A stretch of 64,000 nucleotides of DNA, from contig NC_088206.1 in NCBI RefSeq assembly GCF_037126465.1, forward strand, positions 14,364,702 through 14,428,701, written 5' to 3'. The notes beneath the pieces were generated by a model. That model was not told the DNA's origin, made no database searches, and was given only the letters and a program-made list of their open reading frames with translations. This stretch comes from Ornithodoros turicata (lineage: Eukaryota > Arthropoda > Arachnida > Ixodida > Argasidae). The position numbers and the translations under genes were made by a program. Of the stretch, positions 56,331-64,000 are shown piece by piece; the first letter of the stretch is position 1, and the number at the start of each line of letters is the position of its first letter.

Positions 56331-56347
56331 AGCAAAGCTGTATAGGG

Positions 56348-56552
56348 TAAGGTGGGGCAAGATGAGACAGAAATTTGAAATTCAATATGAAATTTTTGTT
56401 TTTCGTTTCCCTAAAAAAAAAACTAGCCAAAGGCACATTCTCAGGGGTCTAGAGGTTCTGACCTGTAAATGCAGAAGGAACGTAGCCGGTATAAAATAAG
56501 CATAGAACAAGAAATTCAAAAATGCAGATTCTGTCATCTTGCCCCAACCCTG
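56348..56552. mobile_element. Short TIR element with GGTGGGGCAAGATGA ends
   Basis: Left GGGTAAGGTGGGGCAAGATG; right CTGTCATCTTGCCCCAACCC, inverted with a few differences. About 205 bp, non-coding. Confidence 0.68.
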
Positions 56553-56801
56553 CGCTCTTCAAAATGAACTTCACTACATAACACGCTTATAGCAAACCAT
56601 CTTCCGGAATGACGTCGTTGTCTCCCGATTTGTTAACAACGGGAGGCGTACGCCTTTTTGTGACACTTATGCAGGAATGGTAATTGTCACAAAAAGGTGT
56701 ACGCCCCGCGCTTTCCACAAATCAAGAGTGATTGAGGTATCACTCTGTACATTGGTTGGCATTCAGCGTGCTATGTGGTGAAGCTTTGTTTTAATAGCGT
56801 G
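56553..56801. mobile_element. GGCGTACGCC-family MITE
   Basis: From GCGCTCTTCAAAATGAACTTC-like sequence to GTGAAGCTTTGTTTTAATAG; centre GGGAGGCGTACGCCTTTTTG and CACAAAAAGGTGTACGCC. It directly abuts the TIR element on its left. 56812-56850 is a SINE 3' scrap (TGCTTCGCGGCGCTAACAC). Confidence 0.8.
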
Positions 56802-56993
56802 TACGCTGCTCATATACTCATAGCCACCTTTGCTTCGCGGCGCTAACACAATTTTTTATATGTATTTTTTCGTGGTAATATTGTCACACCATGTTGTACC
56901 ACGACTTCTAGCAAGCGCATGCATCGACCGGCATTGAGACAGTCTTGCAGACTAAGGTCAATGCGCTTAATTTTCGCGGTCTTCATTCAAGGT

Positions 56994-58113
56994 CAGGGTT
57001 GGGGAAGTTATACTTTTACTTTGTAATGCACTATCATTGCAGTTTTGTAAAGTAATGCATTACAATATTTCATTACTTTTTCGTGCTTAGTAATGACACT
57101 ACATTGGCTTTACATTTTCTCAGGAGTGTCTAGCCCAGTTGTGTGAGGGGTTAGGCACTACCGGTGACAGAATTTAGAGTTTCTACAAAATCGTTACGTG
57201 TAAGAATGATTTCGCTGAGAGATGAGAGCAGCACGCATGATCTAAGTGAGCAAAATGTGTAGTGAGTGAGTGAGCGAGTGAGTGGATAAGATTCATTGCA
57301 GCATTAGCAGAAGCTGGCGTTCAAAGACTCTGCTTGAGCTCTGGCCTCCGAGATGTGCTGGTCGATGGCAAATAGTGACTGCATTACATTACTCACTACC
57401 CCTCCAGAAAATGTAACTCATTAGTATTAATTAGAGATGGGACGAATCCAGAATTTTGCGAATCTGAATCCGAATCCAAGGAAGGTTCTGGGAATCCACG
57501 AATCTTACGAATCTCTATTATCTTTCGAATCCTTTCTTTAAAACGAATTTAAAAAGCCAAGAAAAAAAAAACCTTCTACTGGAGAGTGTTTTGAAGCAGA
57601 ATATCATATACGTACATTTGTTTAATGAAAAAAAAAAAAACAGTTCAGTTTCGGGAGAAAGTATACCCATATAGTTTACTTAACATATTTAACATATTGC
57701 TCATCGACTACAAGAAATGCATAAATTCTCGAGTCTGAATTATTTCCATAAAGCTAAAGCAACAATCAAAAGCAAAACCATATTACTTTTCAACTTGCAA
57801 TGTAACAGTTCCTGCCTGAATTCTTTCAGTCCAGAGCAATGTAAACAAATAAACAAGAAAACACCCGCCGGTCAATGAGGCTTTCGGCGGACTCGGGAGG
57901 CGCCAATTTGAAAAACGAAACGAACAAACGTGGTCGGTGGATTCGGAAGATTCGACTCGCCGTTTGGGGCACTAGGATTCGGATTCCCGAACTCGAATCC
58001 CTGCCTAGGATTCGTGGATACGAGGATTCGCGGATTTGGTTGGTACATCCCTATTAATACACATTATACAGAGATCTAATGTACGCTTGTAATGCATTAC
58101 TCCCAATGTCCTC
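56994..58113. mobile_element. hAT-like element with perfect 8-bp target duplication
   Basis: TTCAAGGT at 56986-56993 and 58114-58121. Left end CAGGGTTGGGG, right end in reverse complement GAGGACATTGGGAGTAATGC. GTAATGCATTAC-type stutters lie near both ends (57045-57062, 58088-58101). 1,120 bp including the nested element at 57432. Confidence 0.78.
57432..58052. mobile_element. Nested TIR element with GAATCC-rich ends
   Basis: Left TAGAGATGGGACGAATCC; right, in reverse complement, TAGGGATGTACCAACCAAAT then CCGCGAATCC. ATTAAT is present on both sides. GAATCC/GGATTC repeats fill both ends. No coding content. Confidence 0.65.
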
Positions 58114-58798
58114 TTCAAGGTACATCACACAGCACTGATTCTGAACGCCGTTCGTGAACAGCCATCTCTTCTTTTTACCCCTATGAAAAAAGAAAAATCG
58201 GTGCCACGGAACGCTCACTCATTATCATCAAAATAAAGTTGTTGTTGTCCGGAGGACGGTGTATCTTCACAGCGAACGTGATATGCTAAAGAGGTCGCTT
58301 TCAAGGAAGTCCACATTCACAGTCAAATTGATGAGAAGCGAGACTTTGAAGGTCAGTCACACAGTTTGCACAGAATAACGCCACACATAACGAACAATTA
58401 TTATAATGCGAGCTTCAAGAGGGCTTCGATGAATCAAGCGCGTCAGGGTAGCTGAAACACCATGCGTAACTGAATTGAGTTGAATTGAATGGCGAGAAAA
58501 ACGTAATAAGGATACCACGTGCGAGTTCTTTTTGCTTCCTTGTTTCTCTTTTCATTTTAGAAAAGTATTGTTCGCTCATTCTGTATTTTTTACAGGGGGA
58601 GTTGGCGTATGGGCATTATGTAAGAGCATCGACGGGCAGAAAATTAGGCAAATGAAGGGAATAATAATAATAATTATTATTATTTATTTATTTTTGGTCA
58701 GGTGCCCATAAACAACCGGAAGGTCTGGGAAGTGGTGCACCACAGAATAAGAAGGGAAGTAAGGAATGCAACAACAACAACAGTAGATGATGAAGATG

Positions 58799-59280
58799 CG
58801 CTCTTAAAAATGAACTTCACCGCATAGCACGCTCCTAGGAGATCATTATCTCGAATGATATCGTTATCTGACCTGGGGGCTTAATCATTTCATCGTCGTT
58901 ACGGTCGTTACAAGCTAACGAGTGGCGGGAAATTCAAAAAGGTGGGCACGTGACACATTGCGCGTGACGTATACCACGGCCTTCACGTATCGCACGAAGA
59001 GCACCGTGCACGTGTTTTATCACGTGCCCACCTTTTTAAATTTCCCGCCCGCCTTTTTGAATTTCCCGCCACTCGTTAGCTTGTAACGACCGTAACGACG
59101 ATGAAGCGATTAAGCCCCCTGATCTGTTGAAAATGGGAGGCGTACGCCTTTTTTGTGACACTTATGCTGTTCATAAGCGTCACAAAAAAGGCGTACGCTT
59201 CCCGTTTTCAGATAACGATATCATTCGAGGTGATGGTTCGCTAGCAGCGTGCTATGCGGTGAAGTTCATTTTTAAGAGTG
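58799..59280. mobile_element. GGCGTACGCC-family MITE split by another palindrome
   Basis: Left CTCTTAAAAATGAACTTCACC, right GGTGAAGTTCATTTTTAAGAG; centre GGGAGGCGTACGCCTTTTTT. The left arm is interrupted between TATCTGACCTG and CTGATCTGTTG by the foldback element at 58876-59118. Confidence 0.88.
58876..59118. mobile_element. Nested foldback element with GGGGCTTAATC ends
   Basis: GGGGCTTAATCATTTCATCG and CGATGAAGCGATTAAGCCCC are inverted ends; the arms continue (GTTACAAGCTAACGAGTGGC, GGGAAATTCAAAAAGG). CTG is on both sides, matching a 3-bp duplication of the MITE sequence CTGATTTGTTG. GCGGGAAATTCAAAAAGG is duplicated once in the right arm. Confidence 0.82.
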
Positions 59281-59284
59281 TGAG

Positions 59285-60250
59285 ATGGAGTGTTTCACCG
59301 CGATGGAAAGGAATGCAAGCGTAATAGATTATGGATAGGCAATTTGCATGGACTAGCTTGCGTATATTAATGCTGGATTGCATTGGACTGGCAAACACTA
59401 AAAATACGTAAATGCTGTTTATGACGTAGATGTGTTTATGGCGTTATGACGTAGAACTTACGTCTTTTCGCCTTACGGTTTCATTCATTAGTTAAATTAA
59501 TGTAATTCATCTAATTATGAATTCTTAATTGATATGACCTAGCTAACAAAATAAAATAAATTGACAACATTAAATTAAAAGCCACTAAGTAAATTTGACG
59601 CCCTAAACCTGACGGACCTAAGTTTTTCGCCTTTCAACTCACTTCAATTGAAGTTACTAAGCGATGCTTTCGTGATTAAAATTGTCCAGAGTTGTTCACG
59701 CCATCATTACCATTTTATCATAAGGTGCTCCTGCACAATTCAGACCAAATATGCGAACTGAATGAGCCAAAGATTCCTCTCTCGTAGGATTCACTTGAGA
59801 TTCTCAGCGTTTGCGATGAACTCTCTAACCCAGTGTACATTTAACTATAGAATCAGAGACACGTGATCGCAGCGCTGCGTTCATCCACAGCAGAGAGAAC
59901 AATACAAGCTCCAGTTTGCTGGCCATCTGTACCAACCTTGATTGCATTTCACACGATTATCTGGCAATCCTTCATATTCAAGGTAAATTTTGACGGAAGA
60001 ACAATATCACGATACGCGGAACCGTAACTTGATATGCACTATAATAGTTCCAGGGAACCACTTCATTTCCTTTGTAACTCATAAATTCAGTATGAACTTT
60101 CCCCGCCCACATTTTCCCATGAAACAGCCTGAAGAGCGACATTAAGGAGAGTTTACCGGAGAAAGGTCGTCCACTTTCCTGTTGATTGATTGATTTTTAA
60201 AAGAAAAAAATTGAGATGTTGTTTATCATGCGCATAAATTACCCTTTAGT
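59285..60250. other. Gene-free stretch
   Basis: AT-rich sequence (AATTAA-rich at 59480-59580). No gene or element recognised. Confidence 0.4.
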
Positions 60251-60253
60251 GCA

Positions 60254-60335
60254 GGATACGCTGTCTTGTTTATACACGGCAGCTACATCCCTCCCAAGTA
60301 CTGTAGCTGCCGTGTATAAACAAGACAGCGTATCC
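60254..60335. repeat. Perfect hairpin: 33-bp arms, 16-nt loop
   Basis: Arms 60254-60286 and 60303-60335 are exact reverse complements (GGATACGCTGTCTTGTTTAT on the outer side, CACGGCAGCTAC on the inner side). The loop is ATCCCTCCCAAGTACT. TTATACACGGCAGCT recurs alone at 60452-60466. Confidence 0.93.
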
Positions 60336-60589
60336 AGCATGTGCAGTTTTCTTTTTCCTTTCATTCATTTCATTTCCTTTGAGGGAGTACCAGAATTCGT
60401 CAAGTGAATTCAATATCTTCCGGGTTTTGTTCTATAATCGAACTCAAACTCTTATACACGGCAGCTTTCTGGAAACAAGCGCAGGGGGTACTGGATACCC
60501 ATGAAGTACCACATCAGTGGAAAAAGAAAGAGCCCACGTATTCCACAGTACCCTATAAAAACCAAACAAAAACCAACTTCACCTCACAC

Positions 60590-60897
60590 TGTTAAAACAG
60601 AACTTCACCACACACATAGTACGCTCCCAGACAACCATAACTCCGAATGATATCATTGTGTGTCCTGATTTGTTGAAAATTGGGGAAAAAGCGGATCAGT
60701 AATTTAAGGATATAGGGAAGGGCTAAAACGCTAAGGAAGATGGGCTCACTAATTCTGTGACTCATGTAATCAGTGAACAATACAAGAAATGGGAGGAGGC
60801 GCCTACCTGTGGGACACATTATGCGTGTCCCAAATAGGCGCCTCCTCCCATTTTCAACAAATCAGGACACAGAATCATATTATTCGAAACGGTGATT
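60590..60897. mobile_element. GGCGCC variant MITE with insertion in its left arm
   Basis: Left GTTAAAACAGAACTTCACCA, right CAGGACACAGAATCATATTA; centre GGAGGCGCCTACCTGTGGG, so GGCGTACGCC is replaced by GGCGCCTACC/GGCGCCTCC. About 110 bp (60680-60788) in the left arm has no counterpart on the right. Confidence 0.72.
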
Positions 60898-60902
60898 GGC
60901 TG

Positions 60903-61245
60903 CGCTCTAAAAACATAAATGCACCGCATAGCACGCTTAAAGGCAAACATTTTACAGAATACCTTTATCACTGTTGATTTGTTGAAAACGGGAGGCGTAC
61001 GCCTTCTCGGGACACCGATGCAGTAATGTTAAATGTCTCGAAAAGGCGTACGCCGGCGCTTCCCACAAATTAAGAGAGATAAAGGTATCATTCTGTCCAA
61101 TGGTTGGCCTTGGCCAATGGCTTTGTATGTATTTGTCCCTTCTATGTTGTTCCAGCCTCAGCACATCAGTTCTCTCAGGAAAAGCAAGGCTGAATGACGA
61201 AATTGGTTTCGGACCGTGTTGTGCGGTGAAGTCCCGCTTGCAAAG
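60903..61245. mobile_element. GGCGTACGCC-family MITE interrupted by a SINE-B piece
   Basis: Left CTCTAAAAACATAAATGCAC, centre GGGAGGCGTACGCCTTCTCG, right GTGCGGTGAAGTCCC. Within the right arm, 61120-61190 is the SINE-B 3' module (TTTGTCCCTTCTATGTTGTT, CCAGCCTCAGCACATCAGTT). Confidence 0.78.
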
Positions 61246-61249
61246 TGGT

Positions 61250-61950
61250 CACAAAAAGGCGTACGGCGCACTTTTGTGCATACATCTACCGCAGCAAGAA
61301 ATATGATGACGATGACATGGGCTGCTTGACCACTGTGGTGCTATGGTTTAAAAGTGTCGCTCATTTTTGTCATCTTTGACATTGAAATATTGCGGTTCTG
61401 GGTCTATATTACGTGTACAATGCATACGTTTGTTTATAACGTGCATCATGCTGCAACCTCTAACAACAGAGCTTCACTATACACCGCCGCCATTGACGCC
61501 ACACCAACTTGCAGATCGCCCAGTTATGACACGCCACCATCACCACCTTCACTACACAATTAACATGCTCAATCCCCCTCCCCCCCCCCCCCGCCACTCC
61601 ACGGAATGATAGCGAAAAATGAAATGAGAAAGAAAAGATACTTTTTAGTTACACGGAAATGTTTATACCAGTGTTTGGGATTGCTATCCTATAGAACGCA
61701 GTCACGGCATAAAATAAAGTTGGAAGTTGCCCCTCTTCACAGGTGTCCTGATGGAGCAAGTCGGACATCGTGTTGTAAAATCGTAAACAAAATGGGAGTC
61801 CGCAACGGAAACAATTTCTGGTCACTATGTTTGTGTAAGAATTACCTAAACATTATGTTTACCTTGGTGCCCGTACTTGCACCACGATAGAATTTGGACT
61901 GTTCACTTTTATGCCATTGAGGTATAATTGGGACGATGTAATGGTATAAT
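61250..61950. other. Gene-free stretch
   Basis: Poly-C with T interruptions at 61577-61592. I see no gene. Confidence 0.4.
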
Positions 61951-61954
61951 GATG

Positions 61955-62110
61955 GCAGGTCAGATCCAGAAGATGTGGGTTCGAGTCCTACAGCTGGCTA
62001 ACTTTTCAGTGACTTCCATCTTTCATCATTGATTTCTTAGGCATTTGAGGCCTTGTATGTGTTTGTCCTTTCTATATGTGTTCCAGCCTCAGAATATCAA
62101 TTGTCTCAAG
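61955..62110 (+). mobile_element. SINE family B fragment
   Basis: AGATGTGGGTTCGAGTCCTA, CAGCTGGCTAAC, TTTTCAGTGACTTCCATC, TTGATTTCTTAGGCATTTGA, then GTCCTTTCTATATGTGTTCC, AGCCTCAGAATATCAATTG. The 5' half of the tRNA-like head is missing. Confidence 0.75.
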
Positions 62111-62119
62111 GTCAGATAA

Positions 62120-62299
62120 GTTCTGATAAGAGCAGAAAACGGGGCTAACGCCCTTCTGTGATAGTTAACAGGAATGGAAAGTGTCCTAAAAGGGTTTACG
62201 CCCCCATTTTCAACCCATCAGAAGAGAGAAATATATCATTCGGGTTGATGGTTTTCTATAGGAGCGCGCCATGCGGTGAAGTCATGGTTTAAGAGTGTA
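62120..62299. mobile_element. Decayed GGCGTACGCC-family MITE
   Basis: GAAAACGGGGCTAACGCCC in the centre-left, AGGGTTTACGCCCCCATTTT in the centre-right, and the right arm ATCATTCGGGTTGATGGTTT, GCGGTGAAGTCATGGTTTAA. Most of the left arm is missing. Confidence 0.65.
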
Positions 62300-62739
62300 A
62301 ATCCTCTGACGTTCAATAACGAATAGCCAATCGCAATGCGCCAAGTGGACCTCATATACTACTCTCCCTAATAGTTCCTTTGTGCTACATTGCCTACCCT
62401 TTGTCTTAGTGGGGCCGCGCGTCAAACAATGTATATTTTCTCGTAAACTGTTTGAATGACGGCCGAATTGTAAGGCATGTCCTTTCATTCTCGTTCCGTG
62501 TCCTTATTGTATGCTCTCCGTTTGCGCAAGCTACAAGCTTTCTCCTTGACTTCTGCGAAGTTCTTTGATAAACCTTACAACCAGCCGCACATATTGTCGC
62601 GAGAAGACAACAAAGTATCCGCAACTTGTTTCTCTCTTTTTCTTTTCACGAATTCGATTCAATTTAATTGAAGACTACGGGGTTCGTTATCGAAGGATTG
62701 GGTGCTCGAAAGAAAAGATGCGTTGCACAATCTAAGCTT

Positions 62740-62975
62740 GCAAGACAACTGCGTAAATGTGAGGGTCAACTTTGGTTGTAGCAGTACACAGAATGGTAGC
62801 GTTATCACGAAGAAACCGTGGCGCGACCCCTTTTTTGTGACCACTGACCTGAATACAAAGTGTCACAAAAAAAGCGCACTTTTCCCATCGTAAACAAGCC
62901 AGGCGGGAGGCCGATACGGTTTGCATAATTGTTCGCTAGACGCGTGTTGTGCAATGAAGTTTTGTGTCTAAAGTG
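62740..62975. mobile_element. Very diverged MITE of the same family
   Basis: CCCTTTTTTGTGACCACTGA and AGTGTCACAAAAAAAGCGCA form the core; the right end is GTTCGCTAGACGCGTGTTGT, GCAATGAAGTTTTGTGTC. The GTACGCC motif is lost. Confidence 0.5.
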
Positions 62976-63057
62976 CACCGAAGCCATCGTTCTAGATCGC
63001 AACAGTATAGTTAGCATAGGCGTTCAGTACAAGGAACAGCTCACGTGGCATCATATA

Positions 63058-63440
63058 CAGGCTGTCTCAGTTAAATCCCCGGGCTACATAATTCGCCGAA
63101 CGGGTGCACCAATCAACGAACTTTCTTTTTTACAAATATTTGTCTGGTACCACCGACAAGTTGCGCACCGTGTGAATGAGTGGGAGGCGCTCATTATTTA
63201 AATAAATATTCGAATGAGTTTCGTAAAAAAACATAACTGCTAAAGCAGGGCCTGTCGGCATTAAAATGGGTACTACCCCTTTTGGGACCTTCAGTGTACA
63301 CCTTTTAGAGAAAGACCTGCCACCGAAGCGGGTCATTTGTTGTAGTAATTAATTGGTTTCGGTTTTCATAGTTTTGTCGCGGCTGGTCGCGGTGAAGCGC
63401 AAAGACGCTCTTCCACTCCCTTATCCACCAATGAATTATG
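63058..63440 (+). repeat. 400-bp dispersed repeat, copy 2
   Basis: Collinear with 39765-40165. Here the CAGGCTGTCTCAGTTAAATC end is single, not tandemly triplicated. Confidence 0.82.
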
Positions 63441-63658
63441 TCCTTACACCAATGAATTACGTCTATCGGTTGGAAGAAACGATCATGAGACGCCTGGATG
63501 GTTCAGACAAGTATGTCGCAAGCAGTACTTTCTGAGATTGGAGTTCGCTTTTGAACAGGAGAGGAGCTTTTCTTGTGTATGAATGAGCGTCCAGCCGAAA
63601 ACTAATAGATTACATAGCAAGTTAGACAGATTATTTCAGCAAGTCCGACGCTAGGGCC

Positions 63659-64000
63659 ATGTTGACTGCTTTGTGTCGCCAACTGGCTGAGGCACAATGG
63701 CTCTCTGGCGGGGCTCGTGCATCGCTGCTACACCGCGTGGTCCCGGAGCTTGCCTCTACTTTCCCGACATCGTTCCCTAGGCCGTTTGCGTCACTTTACC
63801 AACGGCTCCGCCTCAACGTGCCCTATACAGTCGACGTCTTCTTCAAAAGCTTGGAAAGGAGGATTCACCTAACTGTGGCACCGTGGGACTCTTGAGGACA
63901 CTGAACATATCTTATTATCCTGTCCACGGTATCGGCAGCACAGACAATCTCTACAAGCTTCCTCGATGGCAGACCATTTGATGTTGTTAAGGTTCTGGGC
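63659..64000 (+). pseudogene. LINE C-terminal fragment running off the window
   Basis: One frame reads SLYQRLRLNVPYTVDVFFKS and a second, after a frame change near 63870, reads GTLEDTEHILLSCPRYRQHR, QSLQASSMADHLM. 'RLR.N..YT...........C.CG..ED.EH.LL.CP.Y' is the C-terminal Cys/His tail of I/Jockey-type LINEs in arthropods. The frame break marks it as a relic. Confidence 0.65.

Overview
The window reads as arthropod nuclear DNA, most likely chelicerate and probably a tick. This is inference from four things: intron-split genes, abundant tRNA-derived SINEs that resemble the Ruka type described from ticks, dense palindromic MITE families, and mariner and hAT elements. There is no bacterial-style gene packing. 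Two host genes are supported, both on the minus strand and both recovered only by splicing short exons. Everything else recognisable is mobile-element sequence, simple repeats or sequence in which I see nothing.

Layout. 0.56-8.6 kb: the 3' part of an ionotropic-receptor-like (IR/iGluR) ligand-gated channel gene. Six exons run in consistent phase and cover the end of S1, TM1, the pore region, TM3, S2 and TM4; the 5' exons were not found. 7.4-11.3 kb: two hAT-like elements with GTAAC-rich ends, one with a perfect 8-bp target duplication. 11.5-13.9 kb: a foldback MITE, a LINE scrap, a nested palindrome and a SINE. 15.85-18.15 kb: an H2.0/HLX-class homeobox gene with a complete homeodomain split by an intron between residues 44 and 45. 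18.5-25.7 kb: foldback elements, long hairpins, a CR1/Jockey-type LINE tail and SINEs. 26.4-30.3 kb: two internally deleted mariner copies in opposite orientation, the first inside a (TAA)n tract. 31.5-33.8 kb: SINEs, including a perfect 72-bp inverted pair. 35.8-36.45 kb: a CpG-rich block that may be a promoter with a 5' non-coding exon on the plus strand. 38.3-43.3 kb: a dense nest of foldback MITEs and SINEs. 48.3-59.3 kb: SINE, hAT, nested TIR elements and more MITEs. 60.2-64 kb: a perfect hairpin, further MITEs, a second copy of a 400-bp dispersed repeat and a LINE C-terminal fragment running off the end.

The dominant theme is one palindromic MITE family. Its ends resemble CACTCTTAAAAATGAACTTC and its core contains GGCGTACGCC. 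I count about 14 substantial copies and several fragments. Several copies sit inside other palindromes, sometimes exactly at the dyad centre, and two are themselves hit by a short SINE at the same terminal T-run. This nesting gives a relative order of insertion and, in two places, an internal unoccupied site that shows what was duplicated on insertion.

The two host genes are not obviously linked in function. The IR-like channel would be a membrane chemosensory or glutamate-like receptor; the homeobox protein would be a nuclear repressor-type transcription factor with Eh1-like motifs.
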